Assembly: GCF_001949145.1 (NCBI RefSeq)
Contig: NW_019091547.1
Span: 437,945 to 501,944, forward strand
Reading direction: 5' to 3'
Origin: Acanthaster planci
Lineage: Eukaryota > Echinodermata > Asteroidea > Valvatida > Acanthasteridae
DNA length: 64,000 bases
Under the pieces are notes generated by a model. The model saw nothing but the letters and a program-made list of their open reading frames with translations, made no database searches and was not told the DNA's origin. Positions 1-13,800 of the stretch are shown piece after piece. The position numbers were made by a program, and so were the translations under genes. Positions within the stretch are counted from its first letter, which is position 1. The number at the start of each line of letters is the position of its first letter.

Positions 1-3000
1 ACCTAAAGATTTTTTTCTACTATTAAATAAAAATCAACCGCTTCAGTGGTGTACCTTTATGTGGCAAATCTTTTGCAGATTGTGTTCTGTGTGACATGCC
101 ACAGAATTTTGGTTTTTTATCACTTGGGTTTTCTGATGACAACACTTTCTGAGGTCACGTTATCAGAAAGAGCCAGCGATTTGCCCTGTCCATGAATAGG
201 TCTGCGGTAGCAGTCAAGCTAGCCTGAAAACAGGGTTTGTAGTGATCAAGATGGTGCATGCAGTGCGTGCAGCATGCATGCAACAAGTGGTTCCAATATG
301 ATGGCTCGAACCAAGGTCTTTAGGCAGTTTTTTTCATTTTGAAGCGATTTTGCGGTGTTTTTTTGATGGGCGCCACAAAAATTTCAAGAATATAAATATC
401 GTATATCACTCTAAATAGCATTGCTTTGTGGTGTCCATTGACAACTGTACTCTTGCCCTGTGTCCTGCGTGCTCTACCTTTGTAACAGATATACATGTAG
501 ATTGGAGAGGTGTAAATGAAAGTGCATAGTTTACTGTGGGTACAGATAGGACTACGTGTACCCTCCTCCCACATTATGACTGGGGAGGTGTAGGGTTAAG
601 GGGTGTAAGGAAATGTAAGTTATACTGTACCTTGTACCTCTGTGTCAGGACCAGTGCCCCCGAGTGTAATGCAGTGTCCAGCAGTCCTGCCCCCCCAAAG
701 CTGTCGGAACCAACGGCAGAGCAATTTTTTGATTTAATTCACCCCCCCTCCCCAGTCTCTGACACAGCTTTACACGACTGGCACCAAGGAAGGAACCTAC
801 AGAGGGATGAAACCGTTTGTGGCGCAGTGTGTGAGGACTGTCATGGCTGTGTCATTTAACCTCTTGTGTGCTGAGATTCAGAGAGGCAGTGAATGGAGCC
901 CCATACTGGTTCTAAGGGTATCCAGATTCCAGAGCCTTGACAAATAAGTAGGAATAACTCGGTGTACAATTTAGAAGGCTTTTGACACAGATGACCTACG
1001 ATGTAGAATCAAGTCAACGCAACTTGTCTAATGCACACAGGACATGCAAAATCTGAGACAAAACTCAGTGTACATGTACAAAATTCCATGGGGTTGTCTA
1101 AGGGGCATGGCTAACTCACAGTGATACATGTACATGTAGGTCATTTCATTGTGACCACTGGCATGACTAGAGTAATAATAATAATAACAGCATTTTTTTG
1201 TACAGATTCCAAAAATAATGTTCAAGTACGCATTACAACTCACAAGCTACATGTACAATATTAAATACATATATAAAATAAGACTACATTAAAAGACCAT
1301 ATTACCAACATTAAATGTACAACCTTAGTGTGCACTTTTTTCATCTTGTCGCAATTGAATTTGTTTTTTTTGCCCGGCAGTAGTGAACTGATACCATTTA
1401 CATGTAGTTGTTCAATTCACCCATTCTGACCAAGTGCTTGCTTAGCACTTGGAATTTTTAAGAGAACACAGTCGTAGGTTGTACTAAGTCTGAATTCCAT
1501 TTTGTGAATAGATGTACATACACTTGTGATTTAATTGAAGTACCCATGAAAATAATGGCACTGTACATGTAAGCATGACACCAAATGAGAATTTGTCTCA
1601 GTAAAATTTCAAAGCCCCCCAAAGCAATCACTGTGCATGTTCAGCTGCTGTGACAGTAGCAAGAGCATATGGCGTGCGTAAGCCAAGGACTGGTTCATGG
1701 TTCGTTATGCACTGCCTTATAAATACATATACATGTAAGTGCTGAAATGTTCAAATGTCTGATGTGTTAACCTTGCACAAATCCCTGGCTGTTCTACACT
1801 GACACTTATTGCTTCAGCATACAAGAGTTTGACACTAAAAATAGAACTTTTCATGGTGTACATGTAAGATACATGTATGCAACACATAAGCCCAGTTTCT
1901 AAATTTCCAATGTCTCAACTGAAATACATGTAGCTTGTTTATGGCTGTGAAACATTGATAAGAGTGCAGACTGATTCTTGCCTCTTAATTACACCCATTT
2001 TGTCTTAATTTTTCCTCAGCACTACATGTATGCACAAAAGTATTGGTAAAATGCAGTGTCTTGGAAGCCATATCTTGCTCAACAGCAGCCAGATTACAAG
2101 CAGTAGTAAATTCTGCAGGGAATTAAGTCCAGGACATTGTCGGTTCACAAACATGGGATCAGTTACCAGTATTTCCAAGAAATATGAGGGGGAAACAGTC
2201 CAGTCAGAAACCAACATTCTGGTTCCCTTTTCCTCAGGGATTGTCAATAGTGCTTAACGTTGACACACTTTATACTTTCAGATGCCAAAAATCATGAGTA
2301 GGTGTACCGGTATGTAGGCAACATGTACATGACTTGAGTAATCTGACAGCCCAAAACAAATGAACTCCAAAAGTGTAGACTGAATTGTGTGGAGACTGTT
2401 TTACATGTACATGGCTTACACCGTATGCGTTTCCTATTACATGTACTGGTAAGCATTCTGCCATTTCTGACCAGAAAGAATGACCTTGCCTGCATGATTG
2501 GTTTAGAATGTGTACATGTACTAACATGTACAGTAATAAAGGCAATTTGAATTTACAGTTATGAATATGAAAGTGCAGTTTCCATTGTAATTAAAAATAT
2601 GGAAGCCATAAATTCCTAGTGGCCGAATAATTTGCCAAATGTATTCACAGGTTCACTCCTAATCTGAGCAACTTATGTTTTTTTACATATTAGGGCAGCT
2701 GTAGTAAATTCTGTGATTCTCATATTCTTTTTTACATTAAGGGAGAGTCTTGATTTTCCCAGAAATTCTTAAAATTATCATTTTTTTGGTAGGAAATTCC
2801 AGACAGGGTCAGCAGCATGTAAAAAGGGTTTTGTCCCCTCAGATGGACAAAAGACGGGGTCAGTGGCCTTAAAAAGTTTCTTTTTCTGCCTTCGTTAGAG
2901 CCAAAAATAGGGGTCTTTCAGAAATGAGAATCATACATTCCACATTTAGAATTAACTACAGATACCCTTACACCTTTCATTCTGTTTACCTCATCCTCCA

Positions 3001-4643
3001 ACCTGTAGATGGTGCAGACTAAGAAAAAGAAGGAGGGGAACCCCCTCCCAAAACATACATGTACATGGAACTAAACTGAACAAAAACCCCTTCCCCTTTA
3101 TAAACAGTTGTTTATCAAAGGGAACTGTCTGAAACCCACATGTACGCACATTTGTTCCCCACTAGCTGCAAGAAGAGAAACATACCAATATGAGCATTCA
3201 TGTACATGTACCTCAACCTATCCCCAATGCTTTCGGAGATGGCTTAATATCCACCCAGGCATTCTAGGGGATTTTTGCAGGATTATAAAGCAAGGTACAT
3301 GTACATTCATTTACGGGCCAGCCCACCCTACTGGCACATGTACTTGAATCTTGCATGGGGCATTTGCCATCCTGAAAGCTCACAAAGAATGTGTCATTTG
3401 TTTGATTCTTGCTTGGTACATGTAGCAGAAGTTATGGGAGGGCATGATACTTGTACATGTACATGTATGTGTTGTGAAGGTCTCCATTAGAGCTGCCTGG
3501 AAAAAAATCGTCACTCCTCTGTTTGTTTCCAAAACTCCAGGTCAATATCCTCTCTATGCACTGCACAAAATAGGTGCAATAGAATCACCCCAGACAGCTC
3601 TTGTTCAGTTTGCCCAAAGTGATCTTTTCCGGACAAGAAGGGATGCAACTTGCTCGGGTTGTGTGTGTGTGTGGTTGTGTACAGGCGTGTCATACATACA
3701 CACTGTAGAGTGTGTAAACGCCTTCAATCATGGACCTATAACAATAGGGGACAATAGGGTCCACGGTTGCCGAAGGGTCCACGGTTGGAAAACGTGTACA
3801 AAACATATGGGAGGTCTTCCGAAAAAGTTTGAACAAAAGAGGAACAATAGGGAGTCCAGGATTGAAGACATTTATACTCTTGAGTGTGTGAGTTTGTTTC
3901 TGCATGCAATGGGGACCCTGAACAATAGAGGACAATAAGGTCCCCGATTGACAGAGGGTCCCCGATTGACAACTGTGTACAAAACATACAGGTGGTCTTC
4001 TAAAAAAGTTAAAGTACAAACAATAGGGGGTCCCCAGTCGCAGGCAAATACACACTTACTGGGGTGTGTGTGTGTGCGGGGAAAAGACACAGCAGTTGGG
4101 GTTTCGATTGTTGCTTAGTCATGAAATGTAGCAAATCACGACAGGTGAAGACAGATGTTGACTGTACGTGGCTTTGCCTGAACTTGAAGAGTCATGCTGG
4201 TTGTTCTGGCAGTTGCTTGAAAGGATTGAAGAAACTTAACTCCACTCCTTTCTTGTTTACCTACAACACTTTACAGGTACAGTATTCTCCCGCATCAAAC
4301 CAGGCACAGTAAAAAGAATCATAGCACGAAATTCATGTGACTCTCTTTCGTCTTCGATACTGGTGCTTCCGAATTGTGTGAAAAAAGTGTGTGGATATTT
4401 TTCAGTTTTGTTGTACGTGCTGTATACACTGTACATACATGTACCTGTTGGTACAGTTGCTATAAATTTATGTTCCTACCCACACAGTGGAGGGATAGAA
4501 GTTATATCCATTTAGAATCAGTAACAGTGCGTATTGAATGAGGTTTACGCAGTGAACGACCGTCACACACTGAACAGTCATATTTCATGCAACTGTCTGA
4601 TAGATCTCAATTTTGTGGTTTCCATTTTTGGGTTATGCTGCAG
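1..4643. other. Upstream non-coding region, no gene recognised
   Basis: Reading frames here are short and none shows recognisable protein similarity or exon-like structure. The stretch is rich in the palindromic ACATGTACATGT-type motif, has a short TAA microsatellite near 1173-1187 and a tandem duplication at about 3707-4062. It probably contains 5' flank and perhaps the unrecognised first exon and first intron of USP47, since the exon at 4644 begins in mid-protein by homology. No promoter could be assigned. Confidence 0.5.
3707..4062. repeat. Tandem duplication of a ~177-bp unit
   Basis: Two diverged copies follow one another. Each starts with a TGTGTGT-like tract and contains in order an 'ACAATAGGG' motif, a doubled 'GGGTCC' segment, 'GTGTACAAAACATA' and a 'GGTCTTC' segment. 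Copy one begins near 3707 and copy two near 3884. Both copies stay open on the minus strand, which explains the overlapping minus-strand frames there; I see no sign that they are coding. Confidence 0.6.
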
Positions 4644-4850
4644 TTCTGCCATGGGGATGATCAGCGACTAGCTCTCTGCATAATCCGGGACACCACAAAC
4701 CCCCAGTGGAACAACTGCAAGATCACGGTCACCCTGCCGCTCAGCATGACGGCACGGGACCTCTGCGAGGAGATTGCCAAGCAGGCCAACTACGAGACCG
4801 ACACTTTCAACTTGGTCTGGCAACGAGGCGCTACAGAGGGCAGTGATGAT
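4644..4850 (+). CDS. USP47: USP47 coding exon 1 (first recognised)
   Basis: Encodes the start of the N-terminal ubiquitin-like region, read as [11 protein letters not shown] and continuing to FNLVWQRG. Acceptor TGCTGCAG at 4643 (a second possible AG at 4664); donor GTAAGT at 4851; ends in phase 0. No credible start codon is evident at the conserved N-terminus. Confidence 0.8.
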
Positions 4851-7800
4851 GTAAGTTGTGTACTCCAGATCTCCATCCCTCCTATACCTTCTTCAGATGC
4901 ATCAGAAGCTATCTGGAGGTTTTGGTGGATTTTGAAGCATTGAGACGAAAATGGAGCTCTGGTACTGTTCACATTGGGCTTGATACTTTTGGAAAGGTTT
5001 CCTGGAGAGTGGAGGATTGTGAAGGATTCAGGAATGCTCCAGGCAAAAATGCTTGGGGATTTAGTGTTGATCTTTTTCATCCAAAGCTGTCCAGAGCTGT
5101 CAAAATCCAGTCTGTTGTTGCGCTTGATTTTCAATGATACAAGCACATTACTCTGTAGCACAGCTGCCATTACTGTCAATGGGCTTATCATCAAACACAA
5201 AGAATGTGCCTTTGGCTTTTAGTGGATTTAGGTGTGGTTTATGTACATGTAAATACCTTTGGGGTTTGTTTTATTTCTGCTCTGAATGATTTTCCCAATC
5301 TCTTGCATGTCAGATGTTTTGGGATACTTTGTCCAGAGTGTTTTGGAAAGGGACTTACAATGTGGGTGATATTTGTTCCTAATTTCAGGATTTTTACATA
5401 AGGACTTTCCTGATTTCAGGATTTTTCAAACAATCTCTTTTATAATCTGGAATATCCTAAGTTTACCATTACAGTGATTTTTGTATAACAGTTGATATCA
5501 AACACAAGGAATGGGTTTTTAAGGGCTACCTGTAAGTAAACCAGTGAAGGATTTCCTCTGTATTGCTTCGCATTTTGTAACTGGTTTGGGGTCAATTCTG
5601 CAGCTCGTTTCCAAATTGATACAATGTACATTGTACATCACAGTTGCCAGATGCAATTTGCATTAGAATTTTTGATGGAGATTTCTAATCAAAGAATAAG
5701 AAACAAATCTTTGGAGAGCTTTGACAAATGGTTACCTGTACAATTATTGGTAGAATAAGCTGATAAGCCCCACTATGTGATTATTGTACATGTATAACAG
5801 TGACCACACGCACGAAACATACATGTACCGTACGTGTATACGTGTAGGTAAGCAGACAGCACATGAAACTTGGAAAGTTCGCTGTGGAGTACATGTAACG
5901 TGCAGCAGGCATGAGATTGGTTCCTGCCTCTGTGCTGCGACACTGAAAGATACACAGAAGACGGACTGCAAACCAGACTCACAGTGTAAATCTGTGTAGA
6001 CCAAGCTAGGCCTATGTCTTTGCTCCATTGAAAATATCCAGAGACACATTAATCATAGACGTAGCCATAGCTCTGCAAGCCATACATGTAGGATTACTGA
6101 CCAAGGTTGATGGCATGCACATGGTTAGTGATCAAACATTGCAATGCTGCAGGTGTATCGTTACTTGCACGAGGTTTTTCAACTGAAAACAAAGTCAAAT
6201 TCAAATAACCAAAGGTCCTAGACTACAACGTACATGTATGATGGAAGGTCACAAAATTTGGTCTTCCTCTGGCTGTACATATTTTAATTTTTTTATTCTT
6301 AGGCTGCATTAAAAAAATTGTTGATTGTCCCCACCTGACAGACCAAAATGCCCTGACCCCCAGGTTTTACTTTTTAATAATCATCAGTTTGCGTTTGCGG
6401 TACATGACTACACAAAATCATTTTTTTTGCTATACAAAAGAAAATTGTGTAGCAAATTTGTTACACAGATTTTTGGAAGGAAAGTGCTTAATGTAAACAT
6501 GAGTGTGTACCACAGATCCCACGCTGCTGTGGGGTCCTCAAACCCTCTGGTGATTATTTCATGGATATTTCATTTTCCTCTAATCACACCCCTGTTAAGA
6601 TCAATTCACCTGACGTCTAATTGGCACAGGTCCTAATGAGTGAATGTGGTCTGCAAACGCTTGAAGAAGTTGGCCTTCTTGCTGACCGAAAGAGGAACTT
6701 TTTCCAGATCCAGGACAAGGATGGCATCCAACCTGTGCCCATCAATGTGAGTATGCTGAATACGGGCGATTCACAATAGTGCACCTCCAAGGGTTTGCAA
6801 CGTATTTGCCAATCACAACGTGCAAAATTTGTCTACCATTTCCAAATGCGCATTGGGTTGACAGATTTCGCGCATTGTGATTGGTCAAAGCGTTGCAAAC
6901 TCTTGGAGGCACACTTTTGGGAAACGCTTCTATCGCTGATGGATATTAAGCTCATGACTTCACTTGAAAGTGCAGCCATTTCAAACATTCAGGTCGAGTT
7001 CGGGCGGCCTGTTCTTGACACGGGTTTCTTGTTCTCGTGGTGGAATGGCGGGAACATGACCGAAGAACACTGTTCTCGGAACAGGATCACACACCACCTC
7101 CTCTTTAGGGTTTTACAGGAACACACAGAAAAACTCGTGAGATTTTGATTTTTGAACAGCTGCAAAAGTAGAGAGATGGCTTCCAAAGCCAGAGACAATG
7201 GGAAGTTTTGCAAAATTAACACGCATTATTTTCCATAACACCGGAATGAATGTTCCTGTCTAAATAAAAAGAATTCAGCCCATCCAAAATTTAACTCTCA
7301 AATAACGTACATGGACGTCGCCATGTTGCATGTTGCTTGCCACTTACTAACAGCAATAACTGGTTGTTTGTTGCCTGGCGTTCGAGCGACCGACCCACGA
7401 ACAACAAATCGAGCTGTTCCTTAGCATACAAGAACAAGTCGCCCGAACTCGGCCTCAATGTGCAGTTGTTTGACCGCAAGATGGCCAGGGTAGGTTGGTT
7501 GGGATAGTGGTACAAATCATCTTGGAAGTCAAGGCTTTTTGACGCAGCCTCAGATTATTGTTGATTCATGCTTCAGGCTGGCGCTACCGGCATCACCGTC
7601 ACCGACAGCCCTGATTACAGAGCTACCAGGGGAGACGCCCTGCTGGCATCGTGCGACAAGAAGGATGACACCCAACCTCTCATCACGGCACCCACCGTCG
7701 ACACCTGTGCTACATTCACTGAATATAGCTACAGTTCATATGCCTCTGCAGTTGTAGCTAAATCAGAGTCAGGTAGGGCTATGCCTATGGCAATGATCGT

Positions 7801-10800
7801 CACAATCGCTCTGGTATAATTAAAAGTATTTGTGGAATTCAGCCATTTTCTTGTGTCGTTTTGCTTATTTACAATTTAAACTTATGATATTGTGTACCTT
7901 TCTATCAGTTATTTGTCCAGGCATTTCAAAACAGATGGCTTATGTAATTCTTATGGTTCTTTATATCACTTGATCTCTTGTGAGTTTTCAAAGGCAACTA
8001 CATACATGTACGTGTACCATAAGTAATTGTTCACTGTGCATTGTTTTAGCTACAGCAGTGTGAACAGCATTTCCTATCTAGAGATATAGCTTCACAACAC
8101 TTTGACCTCATACATGTAGCTACCTGTATTGTAGTCGGGTACCATTCTGGGTACTTTAGTCCTACACCACCTTAAGAGGGTGAGGTTTAACATTTCTATA
8201 AAAATGATTCATGGTTCTTCACTACTGTGGTTGCTCAATATGTTCATGGCTTCCCACCTCATATTTTTTCTAGGCTTTGTTGGCTTGATCAACCAAGCCA
8301 TGACCTGTTACCTCAACAGCCTGCTGCAGACCCTCTACATGACGCCAGAGTTTCGAAACGCGCTCTACAAGTAAGAATCAATCAGGTTGTTCAGGGCAAC
8401 ATGCTTACATGCAAAACCTCTCTGTTGATTAGTTGAGTCTAGTTAGACTGCATTTTGTGGACAAATATTACAGTTGCATGTAAATTACTGTTCAGCCTAA
8501 AAAATAAACACAAGTAGTTAAAACATACATGTAGTTTGAAACCTGTAGATGACACAGAGTGATAATTGATGTGCTCTTGGCAGGTGGTGCTTCGATGAGT
8601 CTGTTGAGGATCCCAGCAAAAGCATCCCTTACCAGCTGCAGAGACTATTTGTGCAGCTGCAGACCAGCAAGAAGCGATCCATTGAGACCTACGACCTCAC
8701 CCGAAGCTTTGGATGGGACAGCAGCGAAGGTGAGGCATTGTTTGTTAGTCAGTGCTTCTTTTTTATTGTTGTTTCATCAAAAAAATCAGTCTTTGCGGGT
8801 AAATTTTTCATGGAATTCTCTTCAAGTTTCCGTCAAATACCAATTTCCAGTTGACTTTCTCTTTGGCCATTATGCTGTTTCTTATCAGTGTCCCACAGTT
8901 TGTACGAAAAATTGTTGTAATAAACTAAAGATTCTGAATGAACAAAACATTGCGATAGTTGAAATAAAGTCAAATAATTCATCAGTGGGTACAAACAAAA
9001 CAACTTGATAGAATTATGGGGTTTTCTTAACGCTTCTTGTTCTGTGAATCCCTAAGCTTTTCAGAATCGACAGTAGCTTTCTGCCTGTCTGACATGCTGC
9101 ATCCAATTCATACCTCACTTCAATTTTGTTACCTTGGTGTCACACGACCTCCATTTGGGAACTCTTCACCATTTAGGTTTTGGTTTCGTGCCTTTTTCCA
9201 TTCCTTGTTTAGCCTGGCATCAACATGACGTGCAGGAGCTATGCCGAGTCATGTTTGATGCCCTTGAGACAAAGTTCAAGAACACCGAGAACGAGGATCT
9301 AATTAATAGACTTTACCAAGGTCAAATGAAGGACTACGTTAAGTGTCTGGAGGTAAAACAAGTTGTTTTTAAACATCTTCTCCATTGTATTTTCTTCACA
9401 GGCGCATCTGTAATCCAAACAATTGCAAAGAGACAACAAAAAGAATCGATATGCCATGTTTATTAATCACTGCATGCATTTCAGTTTGTCTTCACATATA
9501 GAAGGCTTGACTTAACTGTTACCCCTCCCAAGTCCTTTAAAAACCACTGGGTGGGATGAGATGTTTTTGTAGGATTGAGGAAGAAATGTTTCAGGCACTT
9601 CTACTTTACATGGTGGGCTTGTTGCCCCTTAACCCCTTCATCCGGCGGCTTTGTGTGAGGATTAGTGCATACTTCTGTTCATCATGCACCTGCAGTTTCA
9701 ATGTGGGCATGCTGCTGGACAGAGCTTCGTATACTGCAGCCCAGCAGTCATGGCCAAAAGAATCCCGGCGTGAAGGGGTTAAATCAAGTCTAACAACACG
9801 CTGTGTTTTTTTTTCACCAAACCTTTAGGGTCAGGGCCACAAGTTTAAATTCAGAGACTGTGCTTTTGACTATCTGCACAGTCGAGGATTTTGGGGGGAT
9901 TCTGGAGAGGTACCCTGAAGAATCCATTAGCAGTCAACAATCCGCTTTCTTGAGTACAGTCAAGTTTTTACATGGAATTACCAAACTGATATGATGAACC
10001 TTTGATTCGTTGACTGACAAGCAACTCATTCCTTGTTTTGTTTTAGTGTACCTATGAGAGTGCAAGGAAAGACAGCTTTCTGGATATACCACTCGTCATC
10101 AGGCCGTTTGGCTCAACAAAAACATACGGGAGTGTGGTAAGTGCTTAAAGAAAACAGAACTGTGATCAATTCACTGTGACTTAGAAGTTCACCAATGCTA
10201 GGGTCTCGAGTTACAAATTATTTATATGAGCTGTAACAGTCATTTGCAGGTTTGGTAACTGGAGCACCATTAGCATGGATATCTTTATGTTGATCCCTTG
10301 CAGTCCTTCATTTTAACCATATACTGCCCGGTAGCCCGGTTTCGGGCACAAAGGCAGGCACATACTCGGAACGAAAGACCGAGCTGCTGGGAATCGCTAA
10401 CATTTTTTCAGTTGTCAATAGAGGAGGAAAGCCATCATTGTTTTGAAAGATTATACCACTGTTTTTGGCATTCACCACGAGCGGATTACCACTGGGGGCA
10501 AAAGCGCTCTGACAGCACTTCAATGATGAGTGATACAATACCACTGCATTCTAATGTGGCCCCTATTGAAAAGACGCCAGTAGCACACTGTGCCAGTTTC
10601 GGGAACAAAAACTTGCGTAACATCGCACAATCTGGGCTCTTTTTACCAGGCAACAGGCCTGGCTGAAATATGCTGGCATCAATAGATGTTGTCTGTTTGA
10701 TTAGAGTAGAAATCAGACAGTCATTCGTGTGGGTGTAAACGTCCAGTAAACGAAGTTATGATTTTTTTTAAGAATATTGGAAACGGAAAATCTTGAAAAT

Positions 10801-13800
10801 CTCCTGATTTTACGTCACGCAACTTCAAATTCCAGCCGGCAGCAAGTGGTTAAGAAAATCCAGGAGAGCTACATGTATAAATCGCTCTTCTCAAATCTCT
10901 CAGGAGAGCAAATTGCTCTCCTTAAAATAAACCAATTAAAAGAAGTGGAAAATGAGGTCAAACGATAGTTTGTTCCCTGGAGTCTCTTGTTTCCACTTTT
11001 TCTGATGGTTTGTAGTGTTCTTGGGGCATGCATCATCTCAGTGCTTGTTTTCGTTTATTTGAACCAGAACTTTTATACTTGCGAATTAAAAATTTAGGCC
11101 TGACTAATGTTACATGTAAGTTTCAACCTACAATTCAACACAGTTTAACAGTTTAATTGAAATAAAAGTGGAAGTGAGCCTTTTGATCCTGATTTGAGCG
11201 TTTCTTAAAAAGAGACCTGAAGGGGATTTGGAAGTTTAAACTGCACTTCAACTTTGTTTAGTTGATGCAGACTGTAACAAACCCACCTCAATTAAATAGG
11301 AAAACGTCAAACCAGCACATGTGCATGCATATGCGAAGGTGACAATGTTATTGTTCGACACGCTTGGGGTTCCTGCCTGAATTCAATGGGCACATGCTGT
11401 ATGTATGCACGGGGCAATGTTTTCATGATGACTAAAGCTCATGGTACGCCGCTTTCTGCTTATGCGCCCTGTGAAAAAAATTGATGCTGATTGGCTCTTT
11501 TGTCACTGAAAAGTTTGTACTGACCAATAATAAAACACGTAACAGATTACCAAGTACAGCGAAACCGTGCAAGACATACATGTGTGTGTACATGTACAGT
11601 GTGCATGCTATAAGTGCATGCAGGGCCGGCTGGCCGCTCAAGCCACGATGATCATATCCATACAATAATTATAGGCCTAAGTATATAAGTCGCGGCTGGA
11701 TAAATGTAAAATCGTAAGTTACACACCAATCACAGTCCTTTTTAGGTGATGTTATCAACTGTTTTGTCATCATTATTTGTAAAGTGCCCATAGATTTTTT
11801 TGGAGCGTGAATTTTTACGCTCCTTTAGGAGTGTTGAGGAGCGTGGTAGGAGCACCTGCACTATCGCACTCCTTAAAAATTAAGGATGGCCCCTGACCTT
11901 TTTGTCCATATTCGTCATTATTGTTATAAAAAAGTTAAATTTATGTGTCTTTTTCAGTATTTACATGTACTTGTACCTCTATCCACCTTAAATTTTGCCC
12001 AAGTTAGGATTTTTCATGTATGTTATTTTATTTGCCCATACTGCATGCCTGCATTAAACCCTTGCTGAATGAAGCCCCAGTATAGACCAGCCAGTTACAT
12101 GACATTGAATCAGATGCCCCTTGAAAGAATGTTCATTGAAAGTATCCAGAATTTTCATTTTAGTTCCTGCACAATGGATGATTTTGGAGGATTGAGGAAG
12201 ATACCTAGTACCAAAAATTTTTTCAGACTTCAAGTTTAATACCCTCATCTTTTGATTTCCTCTGCAGCAAGAAGCCTTGCAGGCCTTTGTCATGCCCGAA
12301 ACTCTAAAGGACACCAACCAATATTTTTGCGAGCATTGTAACAAGAAGTGCGACGCTCACAAGGGTCTCAAATTCCAGTCCTTCCCCTACGTTTTGACCC
12401 TGCAGCTCAAGCGGTTCGACTTCGATTACACCACCTGCACGAGGATCAAACTGAACGACAAGTAGGTGGTCAACATGCAGTGCTGTGCAGTTGTTGGTTT
12501 TTATTGTCTAGCGGTTGATGTATCTCTAGGTCATTGTCATTTACTTTGATCTGAAGGGGGTAGCGGTTCCGACCATTTGGGATCCACCAGAAACTTAAGA
12601 GGATTTTGTAGGATTAAGGGAGGCAGAATCTGGCCATGGGTACTATTCGTGGGTTTGATTTCTCCCGTAAAAATTTAAGTAGGAAGAGTTTCCCACTGGG
12701 TGCCTGCACAGTGGATGTTTCAGAGGACTTTAGAAGTAGGGCAGGGTTTGCCAATATAAATCAAATGATGTTTTTCAAAAATGACAGGTTTTAATCAACA
12801 TAGTAACCTTTTCTTTAAAAGGGAGAACATTTTCATTGTTAGTATTTTTATTCAACTGATTTTTGTCAGCTTTGCACATTTGAAACAGCAAACCCCCTAT
12901 TGAGCCTTTTTTGCAGTAGAAATAAGAATGGATGTCTATACCAGTTCCATACATTTTGACTGTATCACTCATATCCGAATTCAGGATTGTGAATCGGAGA
13001 AATTTTTTTTCATGTCTTATAGAGTCACCTTTCCTGAGCTGCTCAATATGAGTGACTTTCTGGAAGATGAAAAACAAGAAAAAGAAGAGGTAGGATTTCA
13101 GGTCAGGGCAGGTCACTGTTACAGTCACCGACATTACAAATTATTGATAATAACAAGCCCCCTGATAGTCAATCCAAACAGGATTGACTCACAAAAAGCG
13201 TATAAACAGTGATTCAGATAAGACATAAATAACATGCACACAAAAAAAGTCACGAGAAGAGAATATACATGCATTTGAAGTTATCCTCTAAGTAAAATGG
13301 ATAGTCGGTACAGATACATTTGGCCATTCACAGCTCAATACCGAAATGCATGCATGTGTAATGCGTATAAAAGTCGGAATAATGACCAGAGAGTTTGTGC
13401 AAATCCATAAAATCCCTGTTAACAAATATGCATAAAAGCCTACACAATGGGCAAAAGTGTATAAAAACTGCACCAAGCCCAGACAGTTCCATTAAAAATG
13501 TACTGCACTCTCCCCTGGAATTTTTTAAGTTTTAGGGGAGATACTTTTGCCTCTGTTCCCTGCTTTATTTCAATTCTTAACTGGTTACTGATAAATCTCA
13601 GGCAGAACCCTTAAACAAGGCTTAGTGTCTTTTTCTGGTTCACTTCTATTTAGGGCCCTCCCTCTCCCTTTTGTAAATGCCAAGCAACCCACTCATTGCT
13701 GGATTCGTCACAAGGTTTGAGTTGTGTTCAGCATCCATACGCAGAAGTTTCAATTCATTATCTTCATCTGCATAGTATAACTGACCGATAACAATGGTGC

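Noticed and set aside
3690-4090. Several overlapping minus-strand frames of 70-120 codons
   Set aside because: All come from the tandem duplication there; no similarity or codon structure suggests a gene.
9829-9890. Possible extra USP47 exon starting [15 protein letters not shown] after an AG
   Set aside because: It does not match the family, and exon 6 joins directly to the exon at 10047 to make the zinc-binding CxxC.
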